A stretch of DNA of 64,000 nucleotides from Endozoicomonas elysicola (GCF_000710775.1 NZ_JOJP01000001.1:1441825-1505824), one strand, 5' to 3'. Shown: positions 51,392 to 61,661, counted from the first letter of the stretch. The notes: generated by a model from the sequence alone, not told the origin. Program-made: numbers and translations.

Positions 51392-52465
51392 TTATCTGCC
51401 AATACCCCTTCCTCTTCTTTTCCTGAATGTTTCATGATTATCGTGGCCTGGCAGGGGATACATGCCGAATTCGGAAGGTGTTGTGCCAATACACTGAACA
51501 TCACACTCCTCAACGGATTCTTTTCTATCGCCAATATTGACCAAGCCGGCATCTCCAATATGATCTGATTTCAAATCTTTTGTGGTGATATAGGCAGCAA
51601 GATCAGGCTCTGACAAAAGGAAGGTTTTATGCCTTAGGGTATCATTGGGTTCATAGAAAATGACCTTCATACAACCATCCTGCTTCTTCAGCCTTAAGGC
51701 CATCGAGTGTTTTTTTGTATCAAATAAGAAGTTCTTTTCTGCACCGTCAGAAATTCCCCAGTATTTACTTACCAGCCTATTAAGTGCTTCAGAAAACTTT
51801 CCTTCACGGAAATAGTATCCATCTGCAAAATGGGATTGAGTTTTATTTAGGGTATTTGATCCATCTGGATGATAGTGAGCCGATACACATGGAGTATTGG
51901 ATGTATTAGCAAAAGTTGATCGTATTTTTTCGCGTGAATCTATGGTTGCGAAAGTATCTTTTCCACGACCAAAAACCTTTGTGGCATAAGCCCAGGAGAA
52001 ATGTCGGCAGACTATTTTTTTTCCAGGTGCTTCAGCATCACCACTAGAGCGGCAGGCTGCTCCATTCAGGTTGGATGGGAACCAGGGATTATCGGAGAAA
52101 TACATGGGTATGGCCGCAACACTACCATCCTGCTTGAAAGCAAGTTTAACCTGAAGCTTGCGACCTTCATGATCCAGTTTAGTCACCTTATCAGAAACAT
52201 AGCTGCTTGAGCTCTTGCAGGCTGAGGGGATGCTGATGCTATAAGCACTTAATGGTTTATGGAGTACCTTGGAGAACCATGCATTTGGATGTTTTTCCAC
52301 AAGCTTAGGCGTTGTTTTGTCAACAACGCTGACTGAATAGCCACCGAAAAAGGCCTTGATACCATTAACAAGGGTTTTTATGGCTCTGACAACCAGCCAT
52401 GAGTCTGAATGTTTATGCCACGAATGTGACAGGGCGGGGAATACGCCAAGCTTGATTTGGTCCAT
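51392..52465 (-). CDS. Candidate ShET2/EspL-like cysteine protease effector
   Basis: A 357-residue protein with no export signal of the classical kind. It has a Cys in IVCRHFSWAY (Cys153), a His in KKHSMALRLK (His253) and an Asp in YEPNDT (Asp275). The HSMALRL-to-YEPND spacing (22 residues) and the CRHFS pattern recall the catalytic Cys-His-Asp of EspL and the N-terminal domain of Shigella ShET2-type effectors. That link is by eye only. Residues 1-80 would hold a secretion signal; the end RKRRGRGIGR is basic. It is AT-rich. If correct, it is a type III-secreted protease aimed at host proteins. Convergent with lysE. Confidence 0.5.
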   Translation of the reverse strand: MDQIKLGVFPALSHSWHKHSDSWLVVRAIKTLVNGIKAFFGGYSVSVVDKTTPKLVEKHPNAWFSKVLHKPLSAYSISIPSACKSSSSYVSDKVTKLDHEGRKLQVKLAFKQDGSVAAIPMYFSDNPWFPSNLNGAACRSSGDAEAPGKKIVCRHFSWAYATKVFGRGKDTFATIDSREKIRSTFANTSNTPCVSAHYHPDGSNTLNKTQSHFADGYYFREGKFSEALNRLVSKYWGISDGAEKNFLFDTKKHSMALRLKKQDGCMKVIFYEPNDTLRHKTFLLSEPDLAAYITTKDLKSDHIGDAGLVNIGDRKESVEECDVQCIGTTPSEFGMYPLPGHDNHETFRKRRGRGIGR

Positions 52466-52738
52466 TATGACTATCCTTAGACTGTTTTTTAATTGTGATT
52501 ATTTAAATTTCATACCCACCAATACAATGAGTACAAAATGGTTAAAAAGTTCAATAGTAGTTTCGCTAGACAGGGAATTTCTTATTGCAGGTAGAATGGT
52601 GTTCAAGAAGGTGTATTTAATTGGTTGTACTGATATTTGGCTTTATAGTTGTATGTTTTAAAAGACTTTATTCTATAAGCTGGGAGAGTCGATCTCCTGA
52701 TTAGAGGGTATCTAATCTGAAGACCGATTTCACCAAAA

Positions 52739-54256
52739 TCAGTCCCCCAAAAACGCTTTATAAGCTTCATTGTCATTTTCAGACCAGTAGCGATAGCCAA
52801 TGGCATCAAGGTATTCTGGAATATGCTGATGCTCTTCTTCAGGAACATCCAGGCCTACCGCAACCCGTCCATAGGCAGCTCCGTGATTACGATAGTGGAA
52901 CATCGTGATATTCCAACGTTGACCCAGTTTGCTCAGGAAATTCAACAAGGCTCCAGGACGTTCCGGGAATTCAAAGCGGTAAACCTGCTCATTTTTTACG
53001 GCTTCGCTATGCCCGCCCACCATATGCCGAACATGGAGTTTGGCCATTTCATTATCGGTCAGGTCTACAACGGGGTAGCCGTGCTGCTGGAGTTCATTAA
53101 CCAGCCGGTCGATTGGCATCTGATCCGGGTGAACCTGAACACCAACAAATATTCTGGCTTTTTCCGGGTTGTGGAAGCGATAGTTAAACTCGGTGATATT
53201 GCGGCGACCCAGAAGTTCACAGAATTGCTTAAAGCTGCCAGGCTTCTCGGGAATGGTAACCGCTATGATCGCTTCCCTTTTTTCCCCCAGTTCAGTCCGC
53301 TCTGAGACATAGCGCAAACGGTCAAAGTTGATGTTTGCACCGCTGTCTACTGCCAGCAGAGTTTGCCCTTGAATCTTTTCACGGGTCACATATTTCTTCA
53401 TGCCTGCGATACCCAGAGCGCCAGCAGGTTCGCAGACAGAACGAGTATCATCAAAAATATCTTTGATTGCAGCACAGATTTCATCAGCTGTGACGGTGAT
53501 GACTTCGTCAATGCACTCCTGACAGATCCGGAAAGTCTCTTCACCAATCTGTGCTACAGCTACACCATCTGCAAAAATACCCACATGGGGAAGAATGATT
53601 CGCTCGCCTGCCTCCAAGGCTGCTTTCAAGCAGGCGGATTCTTCAAACTCAACACCGATGGTTTTTACTTCAGGTCGCAGGTATTTGATGTAGGCACTTA
53701 TACCGGCAGCCAGACCACCACCACCGACAGGAATGAAAACTGCGTCCAGAGGTCCGGTATGCTGGCGCAAGATCTCCATGCCAATAGTGCCTTGGCCGGC
53801 AATGGTATCGATATCATCATAAGGGTGAATAAAGGTATAACCATGCTCTTTAACCAGCTCAAAAGAGTGAGCCAGTGCCTGATCAAAGGCATCTCCATGG
53901 AGTACGACCTCGGCACCATAAGCCCGAACTGACCTGACCTTGATCTCGGGTGTAGTGACTGGCATGACTATAGTGGCCTTGATGCCCATCTCCCGGGAGG
54001 CAAGAGCGACTCCCTGAGCGTGATTACCGGCAGAAGCAGCAATGACTCCACGATCTTTTTCTTGTGCAGTGAGCTGGGCCAGTTTGTTGTATGCGCCCCG
54101 AATCTTGAAGGAGAACACGGGTTGCAAGTCTTCTCGCTTCAGGAGAACCTGATTATTCAGGCGCTGGCTAAGGAAGCGAGCCTCATCGATGGGGGTTTCT
54201 ATGGCGACATCATAGACCCGGGCTTCCAGTATTTTTCGAATATAACGGTGTGGCAT
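52739..54256 (-). CDS. ilvA: Threonine ammonia-lyase, biosynthetic
   Basis: A 505-residue PLP enzyme that deaminates threonine to 2-oxobutanoate, the first committed step to isoleucine. PLP lysine in FSFKIRGAYNK, the GGGGLAAG phosphate loop and ASAGNHAQGVA are present. Two ACT-like regulatory regions fill residues 330-505 (REAIIAVTIPEKPGSFKQF and EQVYRFEFPERPGALLNF), typical of isoleucine feedback inhibition. ATG 54256 has AGGA upstream. It is divergent from rpiA, as in many gammaproteobacteria. Confidence 0.94.
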   Translation of the reverse strand: MPHRYIRKILEARVYDVAIETPIDEARFLSQRLNNQVLLKREDLQPVFSFKIRGAYNKLAQLTAQEKDRGVIAASAGNHAQGVALASREMGIKATIVMPVTTPEIKVRSVRAYGAEVVLHGDAFDQALAHSFELVKEHGYTFIHPYDDIDTIAGQGTIGMEILRQHTGPLDAVFIPVGGGGLAAGISAYIKYLRPEVKTIGVEFEESACLKAALEAGERIILPHVGIFADGVAVAQIGEETFRICQECIDEVITVTADEICAAIKDIFDDTRSVCEPAGALGIAGMKKYVTREKIQGQTLLAVDSGANINFDRLRYVSERTELGEKREAIIAVTIPEKPGSFKQFCELLGRRNITEFNYRFHNPEKARIFVGVQVHPDQMPIDRLVNELQQHGYPVVDLTDNEMAKLHVRHMVGGHSEAVKNEQVYRFEFPERPGALLNFLSKLGQRWNITMFHYRNHGAAYGRVAVGLDVPEEEHQHIPEYLDAIGYRYWSENDNEAYKAFLGD

Positions 54257-54473
54257 GCTGTCCTGCTGGTGTTTACGGTTAGCTTTTATTGAGTTCAGGC
54301 AGTGCTGCGAATCCCTCATTCTATAGGAATAAGCCTCAGGATGGCACTCATCCAATTTGGCTGAAAATGGTGTAGTATATTGCGCGTTTTCAGCCCGACG
54401 GCCCGTCTCTGAATTAAGTGGCTCTCAACTCAATAGCCTCGTAATTAACCGCTCAGTATTAACAGGTATACCC

Positions 54474-55148
54474 ATGAACCAGGATCAGCTTAAGAAGGCC
54501 ACTGCCGAAGCCGCACTGCAATACATCCTGCCCCATCTTGAAAAAGATATGGTAATTGGCATTGGTACTGGCTCTACTGCGCGCTTTTTTATTGATGCAC
54601 TGGCTGAATACAAAGACGACTTTGATGGTTGCGTATCAAGCTCAGAGGCTTCTACGGAGCAATTGAAGAGCCACGGGATTCCTGTCTATGACCTGAACAC
54701 GGTATCTGAGCTTCGCTTTTATATTGATGGTGCTGATGAAACCAATGAGCATCTGCATCTGATTAAAGGTGGTGGTGCAGCATTAACACGGGAAAAGATT
54801 ATTGCAGCGGTTGCTCAGGAATTTATCTGTATAGCTGATGAAAGCAAGGCTGTTGGTGTACTGGGAGAGTTTCCTCTGCCAGTAGAAGTGATACCCATGG
54901 CTCGCAGTTATGTCGGTCGCGAGTTGGTCAAACTGGGTGGTGATCCTGCTTATCGTGAAGGTGTTGTGACTGACAATGGCAACATGATTCTGGATGTCTG
55001 GAATATGAAGATAATGAACCCGGTGGAACTGGAGCAGAAGATTAATAGTATTGTTGGTGTGGTGACCAATGGTCTATTTGCAAATCGTCCTGCTGATGTG
55101 TTGCTGCTGGGCACAAAAGATGGCGTAAAAACACTGACAGCCAAGTGA
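54474..55148 (+). CDS. rpiA: Ribose-5-phosphate isomerase A
   Basis: A 224-residue isomerase of the pentose phosphate pathway converting ribose-5-P and ribulose-5-P. Motifs: [15 protein letters not shown] (phosphate binding), DGADETN (catalytic Asp), [12 protein letters not shown] (catalytic Glu/Lys region). ATG 54474 is preceded by AGG. It is 218 bases from ilvA in divergent arrangement. A rho-independent terminator follows. Confidence 0.95.
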   Translation: MNQDQLKKATAEAALQYILPHLEKDMVIGIGTGSTARFFIDALAEYKDDFDGCVSSSEASTEQLKSHGIPVYDLNTVSELRFYIDGADETNEHLHLIKGGGAALTREKIIAAVAQEFICIADESKAVGVLGEFPLPVEVIPMARSYVGRELVKLGGDPAYREGVVTDNGNMILDVWNMKIMNPVELEQKINSIVGVVTNGLFANRPADVLLLGTKDGVKTLTAK

Positions 55149-55162
55149 TAATCGAGCCCGAA

Positions 55163-55189
55163 AAAAAGCTGGGTTTACCCAGCTTTTTG
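55163..55189 (+). terminator. Rho-independent terminator after rpiA
   Basis: AAAAAGCTGGG/CCCAGCTTTTT around a four-base loop. Confidence 0.92.
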
Positions 55190-55204
55190 TCTTCATAAGT
55201 CTAA

Positions 55205-55321
55205 TTATAAGGCATGTCCAAGCAGGAAATGCAGAGCTACCAGAACCAGACCTAAAGGCGCTATAAGAAAGATCAGTTCCGATAGTGTGAGCGGGTTTTC
55301 TTTATCATGTTCCCTTTTCAT
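55205..55321 (-). CDS. 38-residue single-helix membrane microprotein
   Basis: A very short gene: a charged N-terminus (MKREHDKENPLT) followed by one hydrophobic segment (LSELIFLIAPLGLVLVALHFLLG). GAGG lies seven bases before the ATG at 55319-55321. It lies between rpiA and livK. Its layout is like that of the 35-residue gene at 61554 on the other side of the liv operon (both begin with MK-E-DK and LT/TT). Function unknown. Confidence 0.55.
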   Translation of the reverse strand: MKREHDKENPLTLSELIFLIAPLGLVLVALHFLLGHAL

Positions 55322-55628
55322 AATGGCCTCACACGTATTACCCAGCCTGATTTTTATCCCTCTAACAGACTAACGTTAGCCCTCCAGACAATGCGTAGCC
55401 TTTAGACTTTGGTAGGTGTATTGCGCTGTTTTCGTAAAAAAAGCGTAATATTTGGCTGGAATGAATAGAAAAAATCCTTAATATAGCCATTGCTAATAAT
55501 AAAAATGCTTGGCGACCACCGTTGAGCTGAATCTGTGGCTCAGGCTTGAGTTTCGGGGGAGGACTTCTCCTTCCAGGCGAACGTTCTGTGAACTCAGGAT
55601 TGAAAAACAACAATAAAGAGTGACTGAC
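55322..55628. other. Upstream region of livK
   Basis: A 307-bp stretch without a gene. It should hold the livK promoter. A palindrome CTAACGTTAG lies at 55370-55379. I see no clear Lrp or other known site. Confidence 0.3.
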
Positions 55629-56753
55629 ATGCTGAAATCATTTAATAAAAAAATGGCTGTCTTAACTGCCGCAGTGGCTCTCGGCAGTGCATCGGTAGCT
55701 TCCGCAGCCGATACCATCAAAATTGCGCTGGCTGGCCCGGTAACAGGACCTGTTGCCCAATACGGTGATATGCAGTTTGTTGGCGCCAAAATGGCGATTG
55801 AGCAGATTAATAAGGCCGGTGGTGTTAATGGCAAAGAGCTGGAAGCAGTTGTTTATGATGACGCCTGTGACCCGAAGCAAGCTGTAGCGGTTGCTAACAA
55901 AATTGTGAACGACGATATTCGTTTTGTTGTTGGTCACCTCTGTTCTTCCTCAACCCAGCCAGCTTCTGATATTTATGAAGACGAAGGTGTGCTGATGATC
56001 ACTGCCGCCTCAACCAGCCCTGATATTACTACTCGAGGTTACCAGCTGATTTTCAGAACCATCGGTCTTGATAGCATGCAGGGACCTACCGCAGCGAAAT
56101 ACATTATTAATACTGTCAAGCCAAAGAACATGGCTGTGATTCATGATAAACAACAATATGGCGAAGGTTTGGCTTCCAGTGTGCGTGATGAGGTACAGAA
56201 AGCCGGCATTAAAGTTGCCCTGTATGAAGGTGTGACGGCTGGTGATAAAGACTTCTCGGCGCTGATTGCCAAGCTTAAGAAAGAAGATGTCGACTTTGTT
56301 TACTACGGCGGCTACCACCCTGAGCTGGGTTTGATCCTGCGGCAAAGTGCTGAAAAAGGCCTTGATGTTAAGTTTATGGGACCAGAAGGCGTTGGTAATA
56401 AAGACATTTCAGCCATTGCTGGCAAAGCATCAGAAGGCCTGCTGGTAACCCTGCCCAAGAGCTTTGATCAGGATCCAGCAAATGCAAGGTTAGTTGAAGC
56501 GTTTCAGGCCAAGAGTGAAGACCCTTCCGGCCCATTCGTATTCCCGGCTTATTCTGCTGTTCAGGTTATGGCAGATGGTATGAAGCTGGCGTCCAGTGAA
56601 GACCCTGAAAAAGTAGCCAATACTTTACGTTCCAATAACTTCAAGACTCCAACTGGAGAGCTGGGTTTTGATAACAAAGGTGATCTGAAGGACTTCAGCT
56701 TCGTTGTGTACGAATGGCATGCTGATGGTAATAAAACTGCCTTGACCAAGTGA
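55629..56753 (+). CDS. livK: Branched-chain amino acid ABC transporter substrate-binding protein
   Basis: A 374-residue periplasmic binding protein. A signal peptide (residues 1-27, [21 protein letters not shown], cut before ADT) is followed by a type I periplasmic binding fold: [52 protein letters not shown] and [13 protein letters not shown]. It binds leucine, isoleucine and valine, and heads the liv operon. The ATG at 55629 is preferred over a GTG at 55620. A terminator-like stem separates it from livH, so livK may be made in excess. Confidence 0.9.
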   Translation: MLKSFNKKMAVLTAAVALGSASVASAADTIKIALAGPVTGPVAQYGDMQFVGAKMAIEQINKAGGVNGKELEAVVYDDACDPKQAVAVANKIVNDDIRFVVGHLCSSSTQPASDIYEDEGVLMITAASTSPDITTRGYQLIFRTIGLDSMQGPTAAKYIINTVKPKNMAVIHDKQQYGEGLASSVRDEVQKAGIKVALYEGVTAGDKDFSALIAKLKKEDVDFVYYGGYHPELGLILRQSAEKGLDVKFMGPEGVGNKDISAIAGKASEGLLVTLPKSFDQDPANARLVEAFQAKSEDPSGPFVFPAYSAVQVMADGMKLASSEDPEKVANTLRSNNFKTPTGELGFDNKGDLKDFSFVVYEWHADGNKTALTK

Positions 56754-56855
56754 TTGGAAGAATGCTCCACCAGGATTGGGTGGAGTACAAATAATGGAAA
56801 AACCTGTGTTGTAGAACCACTACCTGACGCAGGTTTAAGAATAATAAAGCAGTAG

Positions 56856-56913
56856 AAGGCCTGCAGGGAGCGCAGAACGCCAAGAGCGTTATTGCAACGT
56901 GCAGGCCTTTTTT
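56856..56913 (+). terminator. Attenuator-like terminator between livK and livH
   Basis: AGGCCTGCA (56856-56864) and TGCAGGCCT (56900-56908) form the stem of a long hairpin that ends in TTTTTT. It lies between livK and livH. Partial read-through would give more binding protein than permease. Confidence 0.7.
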
Positions 56914-56925
56914 ATGGATTCGATC

Positions 56926-57852
56926 ATGCCTGAGTCAGCCTATTATTTTATCCAGCAATTGCTGAACGGCCTTACGGTTGGGAGTACTTACGCCCTCATC
57001 GCCATTGGCTACACAATGGTGTACGGCATCATTGGAATGATCAATTTTGCGCATGGCGAGATCTACATGATCGGCAGCTATGTTGCTTTTGCCGTGCTGG
57101 CTGGTCTTGCCCTGATGGGAATTGACAGTGTTGCCCTGATGTTAACTGCAGCGTTTGTCATCAGTATCATCATTACCAGTACTTATGGGTTTGCCGTTGA
57201 ACGAGTTGCTTATCGACCGTTAAGAAACAGTAACCGACTGATTGCCCTGATCTCTGCAATTGGTATGTCGATTTTTCTTCAGAATTATGTCCGTATTGCC
57301 CAGGGCTCGAGAGATATCGCTATGCCCAGTTTGATTTCCGGAGGATGGACCTTTGGGCCGGTGGATGAATTCAATGTTACTTTGTCGTATATGCAGGTCG
57401 TGATATTTATTATCACTTTTGTCACCATGACCCTTCTGACACTGTTTATTTCCAAGTCCAGAATGGGGCGTGCCTGCCGAGCCTGTGCCGAAGATCTGGG
57501 CATGACTCGCCTTCTGGGTATTAACACCAATCAGGTCATCTCTTTAACCTTTGTTATCGGTGCTGCACTGGCGGCCGTTGCAGGGGTTTTATTGGGTCTT
57601 TATTACGGTGTTATTAATCCATATATTGGCTTTCTTGCTGGCTTGAAAGCCTTTACAGCAGCGGTTCTTGGAGGAATTGGCAGTATTCCCGGAGCCGTAT
57701 TGGGGGGCTTGATTCTTGGTGTAACTGAAGCGTTTACGGCGGGTTATTTCAGTACTGAATATAAGGATGTTGTCGCTTTTAGCCTACTGGTACTGATTCT
57801 ACTATTTCGCCCTTCAGGTATTCTGGGTAAGCCGGAGGTAGAAAAAGTATGA
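56926..57852 (+). CDS. livH: Branched-chain amino acid ABC permease LivH
   Basis: A 308-residue permease with about eight helices, the same length as E. coli LivH. The start [33 protein letters not shown] matches LivH from its first residues, so the ATG at 56926 is preferred over GTG 56899 and ATG 56914, which lie in the terminator. Conserved core: [14 protein letters not shown] and [18 protein letters not shown]. It is followed by livM with a four-base overlap. Confidence 0.93.
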   Translation: MPESAYYFIQQLLNGLTVGSTYALIAIGYTMVYGIIGMINFAHGEIYMIGSYVAFAVLAGLALMGIDSVALMLTAAFVISIIITSTYGFAVERVAYRPLRNSNRLIALISAIGMSIFLQNYVRIAQGSRDIAMPSLISGGWTFGPVDEFNVTLSYMQVVIFIITFVTMTLLTLFISKSRMGRACRACAEDLGMTRLLGINTNQVISLTFVIGAALAAVAGVLLGLYYGVINPYIGFLAGLKAFTAAVLGGIGSIPGAVLGGLILGVTEAFTAGYFSTEYKDVVAFSLLVLILLFRPSGILGKPEVEKV

Positions 57853-59189
57853 ATAATAATCGATTCTCTTCTGGTTTTCGGTGGTTTCCAGCCTTTATGG
57901 CTGCCGGAGCATTATTACTACTTGCCGTATTAATGATGGGCGTTCAGTTATCGACAGAAAATACTGAACTGGTTGTTCACTTTGCGGCGAGTGAGCGCTG
58001 GAACCTGATTCTGGCAGGTGCTGTTCTGGTGTTTCTGGTCCAGCTATTCAGAGATTCTATTACCTCTCTCTGGCATGGGTTGAAAAAACACAACCCTTTG
58101 CCAAAAGTGAGCCTGCCATCGCTGGAAGACCATAAGCCTCTGAAGCGAATGTTGGCTTGCTTTATGGTGGCAGGGCTGATGATCTGGCCTTTTTTTGTTT
58201 CCCGTGGTGCTGTTGATCTGGCAACGCTGGCACTTATTTATGTCATGCTCGGACTGGGTTTGAATGTGGTTGTCGGTCTCGCCGGTTTATTGGACCTGGG
58301 TTACGTAGGTTTTTATGCCGTTGGAGCCTATAGCTATGCGCTGTTGAACCAGTATTTTGGTCTCGATTTTTGGAGCTGTCTTCTTATTGGCGGCATCATG
58401 GCTGCTTTTTTTGGCTTTATTCTTGGCTTCCCTGTGTTAAGACTTCGGGGGGATTACTTAGCGATTGTTACCCTGGGGTTTGGGGAAATTATTCGCATTC
58501 TGTTGAATAACTGGACTTCAATCACTGGTGGGCCCAATGGTATCAGCCAGATTCCAAAGCCAACGCTGTTTGGTCTGGAATTTACTCGTCGGGCAAAGGA
58601 AGAGGGCAATATACCGTTCCACGAATTCTTCGGTATTGATTACAGCAGCGGGTATAAAGTCATTTTCCTTTATATTCTGGCGTTGCTGTTGGTGCTGGTA
58701 ACGCTCTATATCATTAACCGGCTACTCAGAATGCCGATTGGACGCGCCTGGGAAGCACTTCGGGAAGATGATATTGCCTGCCGATCCCTTGGTTTGAACC
58801 CGACCGCCATCAAGTTATCTGCGTTTACTATTGGTGCTGCTTTTGCGGGCTTTGCCGGTACATTTTTTGCGGCCCGCCAGGGATTCATAAGTCCTGAATC
58901 GTTTACCTTCATTGAGTCAGCCATCATTCTGGCAATTGTCGTGCTCGGAGGAATGGGGTCTCAGATGGGGGTTATTCTTGCTGCCATTATTATGACTGTA
59001 CTGCCTGAGTTTGCTCGGGAGTTTCAGGAGTATCGAATGCTCATGTTTGGTCTGATGATGGTGTTAATGATGATATGGCGACCTGAAGGGCTTATGCCGA
59101 TGAAGCGTCCTCATTTGACACTCAGGGATCGTCAGGCTGATCAAGATGATGTCACCATGAAAACTCAGCCAGCGGCTGAAAGCGTTTAA
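57849..59189 (+). CDS. livM: Branched-chain amino acid ABC permease LivM
   Basis: A 446-residue permease. The first 95 residues hold two extra helices and a cytoplasmic loop, followed by the standard permease domain: [30 protein letters not shown]-like region [21 protein letters not shown], and [16 protein letters not shown]. It overlaps livH (ATGA). The C-terminal extension after MPMKRPH is hydrophilic. Confidence 0.92.
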   Translation: MNNNRFSSGFRWFPAFMAAGALLLLAVLMMGVQLSTENTELVVHFAASERWNLILAGAVLVFLVQLFRDSITSLWHGLKKHNPLPKVSLPSLEDHKPLKRMLACFMVAGLMIWPFFVSRGAVDLATLALIYVMLGLGLNVVVGLAGLLDLGYVGFYAVGAYSYALLNQYFGLDFWSCLLIGGIMAAFFGFILGFPVLRLRGDYLAIVTLGFGEIIRILLNNWTSITGGPNGISQIPKPTLFGLEFTRRAKEEGNIPFHEFFGIDYSSGYKVIFLYILALLLVLVTLYIINRLLRMPIGRAWEALREDDIACRSLGLNPTAIKLSAFTIGAAFAGFAGTFFAARQGFISPESFTFIESAIILAIVVLGGMGSQMGVILAAIIMTVLPEFAREFQEYRMLMFGLMMVLMMIWRPEGLMPMKRPHLTLRDRQADQDDVTMKTQPAAESV

Positions 59190-59209
59190 TCTGGATCAGG
59201 AGTTACAAG

Positions 59210-59977
59210 ATGAATCAGTGTTTGCTGGAAGCATCGGATCTCAGTATGCGCTTTGGTGGTCTACTGGCTGTTGACCAGATGGCACTTAAGGTGCGTAAAG
59301 GGGAAATTGTCTCCATGATTGGCCCGAATGGCGCCGGGAAAACGACGGTGTTTAACTGTTTGACCGGTTTTTATCAGCCAACCGGTGGGAAGATTGTTTT
59401 TAAGGGACAGGCGGTAGAAAAGCTACCTGGTTTTAAGATTGCCCGTCTGGGCGTCGTTCGAACCTTTCAGAATGTTCGCCTGTTCAAAGCCATGACGGTT
59501 CTTGAAAACCTGCTGGTAGCCCAGCACCGGCATTTGAATACAGGTTTGCTGGCGGGACTTTTTAAAACCCCTGCGTTTCAGAAAAGTGAAGCTCAGGCAA
59601 TGGACAAAGCGGCCTACTGGCTTGATATGGTTGGTCTGACCGAGTTCGCTAACCGTGAAGCAGGGAATCTCGCTTATGGTCAGCAGCGTCGGCTTGAAAT
59701 TGCCCGCTGCATGGTGACAGACCCTCAGCTACTGATGCTGGATGAGCCAGCAGCAGGCCTGAACCCTAATGAAACCCGTGAGCTGGATGATTTGATTTCA
59801 GACCTGAGAAAAAATCATGGTGTTTCAGTACTGCTGATTGAACATGATATGAAACTGGTGATGGAAATCTCGGATCGGATCTATGTTATTAACCAGGGAA
59901 GGCCACTGGCTTCCGGTACTCCGGAAGAAGTGCGTAATCACCCTGAAGTAATCAAGGCTTATTTGGGGGAGTCCTGA
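59210..59977 (+). CDS. livG: Branched-chain amino acid ABC transporter ATP-binding protein LivG
   Basis: A 255-residue ATPase. Walker A GPNGAGKTTV, signature LAYGQQRRLEIAR (in place of LSGGQ), Walker B LLMLDEPAAGL and the VLLIEHDM His loop are present. It partners LivF. RBS AGGAG before ATG. The GNAT gene starts 28 bases later. Confidence 0.94.
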   Translation: MNQCLLEASDLSMRFGGLLAVDQMALKVRKGEIVSMIGPNGAGKTTVFNCLTGFYQPTGGKIVFKGQAVEKLPGFKIARLGVVRTFQNVRLFKAMTVLENLLVAQHRHLNTGLLAGLFKTPAFQKSEAQAMDKAAYWLDMVGLTEFANREAGNLAYGQQRRLEIARCMVTDPQLLMLDEPAAGLNPNETRELDDLISDLRKNHGVSVLLIEHDMKLVMEISDRIYVINQGRPLASGTPEEVRNHPEVIKAYLGES

Positions 59978-60005
59978 ATAAGCCGCCAATCCGGGGCTGT
60001 TTTTT

Positions 60006-60521
60006 ATGAAGTACAGGGTTCCACTGGAGTTAGAAACAGAAAGGTTATTTCTTCGTCAATTTCAGGAAGAAGACTGGCTTGGTCTTCATAAATATTATTC
60101 TGATGCTGAGGCGACTCGTTATACCGTTGGAAAAGCCTTTACCGAGGGGGAAACGTGGCGAATCATGTGCAGTATGATTGGCCATTGGCAGGTTCGAGGT
60201 TATGGTCCTTATGCGGTGCTGGAGAAAAGCACAGGTCAGATTCTGGGACCTGTTGGTTTCTGGTATCCCAATGACTGGCCTGCTCCGGAAGTAAAGTGGG
60301 CCTTGGCTTCGGAATATTGGGGGCAGGGCTTTGCTTCTGAAGCAGCCAGAAAGGTTCAATCTATTGGGCGAGCGTATCTGCCAGAGATATCTCTGATCAG
60401 CTTTATTCACTCTGATAACCAGCCTTCTCTCAAATTAGCAGAACGGTTAGGAGCAGTGCTGGAAAAAGAGGTGCTATTTCGTGGTGGTATCTGGAAAATT
60501 TACCGACACCCAAAAGAATAA
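60006..60521 (+). CDS. GNAT-family acetyltransferase inside the liv operon
   Basis: A 171-residue N-acetyltransferase of the RimJ/RimL type. The start KYRVPLELETERLFLRQFQEEDW and the acetyl-CoA loop EYWGQGFASEAARKV are typical. It sits between livG and livF in the same direction, which is not the usual liv order. The acceptor is unknown; modification of an amino acid or a protein N-terminus are options. Confidence 0.85.
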   Translation: MKYRVPLELETERLFLRQFQEEDWLGLHKYYSDAEATRYTVGKAFTEGETWRIMCSMIGHWQVRGYGPYAVLEKSTGQILGPVGFWYPNDWPAPEVKWALASEYWGQGFASEAARKVQSIGRAYLPEISLISFIHSDNQPSLKLAERLGAVLEKEVLFRGGIWKIYRHPKE

Positions 60522-60537
60522 ACAGGAATGCAGTAAT

Positions 60538-61257
60538 ATGAATAATGATAAGCCACTGCTAAGTCTTGAGAATGTTTCTACTTATTATGGGCAGGTTCAG
60601 GCACTGGATTCAGTAAGTGTAGAGATTCAGCAGGGTGAGATTGTTACGTTGATTGGCGCTAATGGTGCCGGAAAAACTTCATTGTTGATGACGTTATGCG
60701 GCGACCCAAGAGCGAGCAGCGGTCAGATTTTCTATGATGGTCAGGATATCACCCATGAAGATACTGCGGATATCATGCGCTCCGGTATCGCTCTGGTACC
60801 TGAAGGTCGGCGTGTTTTCTCCCGGCTGACAGTCGAAGAGAACCTGAGTATGGGGGGCTTTTTCACTGATGAACAGGATTATCGGCAGATTTATAACCAC
60901 GTTCTTGAGCTTTTTCCAAGGCTTGAGGAACGTTTGCATCAGCGAGCAGGAACTATGTCTGGTGGTGAGCAGCAGATGCTGGCTATAGCACGAGCTTTGA
61001 TGAGTAAACCCAGGTTACTACTGCTAGATGAACCCTCATTGGGGTTGGCTCCTATCGTCATTCAACAGATTTTTGACATTATTGCCAAGCTGAGAGATGA
61101 AGGGATGACAATCTTTCTAGTGGAGCAAAATGCCAATCAGGCGCTGAAACTTGCTGATCGAGGCTATGTACTTGAAAATGGAAAGATTGTTCTCCATGAC
61201 ACCGGACAGGCTTTGTTAGTGAATGAATCTGTTCAAGAAGCTTATCTGGGAGGGTGA
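60538..61257 (+). CDS. livF: Branched-chain amino acid ABC transporter ATP-binding protein LivF
   Basis: A 239-residue ATPase. Walker A GANGAGKTSL, signature MSGGEQQMLAIARAL, Walker B LLLLDEPSLGL, and FLVEQNANQAL in the H-loop position, as in LivF. The ATG at 60538 follows AGGA; a longer frame from 60481 would overlap the GNAT gene. It is the last gene of the liv operon. Confidence 0.94.
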   Translation: MNNDKPLLSLENVSTYYGQVQALDSVSVEIQQGEIVTLIGANGAGKTSLLMTLCGDPRASSGQIFYDGQDITHEDTADIMRSGIALVPEGRRVFSRLTVEENLSMGGFFTDEQDYRQIYNHVLELFPRLEERLHQRAGTMSGGEQQMLAIARALMSKPRLLLLDEPSLGLAPIVIQQIFDIIAKLRDEGMTIFLVEQNANQALKLADRGYVLENGKIVLHDTGQALLVNESVQEAYLGG

Positions 61258-61553
61258 ATACTGTATTTTTCTTTGATTACCATGGCGGGTAATCAAATCA
61301 TGCCTTACGCGGCTTTCATAGAACATTTTCTGGCCGCGTATTTATCACAAATTAGCTGGGTGAATCTTTAGTCTTATTTGTATTTCGAAATTAAAATACA
61401 GATTTAAATCTTTAATAGTAATTAAAAGTGCCGTTGATTTTAATTTATTCATTTAAAATCAATGATTAAATGGCATAGCTGCTCTGATAAATAAGAGATG
61501 CTCCCAGTACTATACTTTTTCTATAGCCGAAGTAGCAGTACAGGAAATGCAGT
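61258..61553. other. AT-rich intergenic region after livF
   Basis: Nearly 300 bp without a gene. A perfect ten-base inverted repeat, TTTGATTACC/GGTAATCAAA (61272-61297, six-base loop), lies 15 bases after livF and may act as a terminator. The remainder is AT-rich with no clear site. Confidence 0.4.
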
Positions 61554-61661
61554 ATGAAGCCTGAATACGATAAGCTGACCACAATGGAAGTGTTGATGTT
61601 AGCCAGCTCGCTGAGTGTTTTAGCAGGGGCGCTGGTTACTCTTGGAATTCTGGTTCAGTAG
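61554..61661 (+). CDS. 35-residue single-helix membrane microprotein
   Basis: A short gene with AGGAAA about seven bases before ATG 61554. The product is MKPEYDKLTTMEVLM followed by a single hydrophobic segment (LASSLSVLAGALVTLGILV). It ends inside the 3' end of the opposite DUF2165-type gene by seven bases. It resembles the 55205 microprotein. Function unknown. Confidence 0.5.
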   Translation: MKPEYDKLTTMEVLMLASSLSVLAGALVTLGILVQ

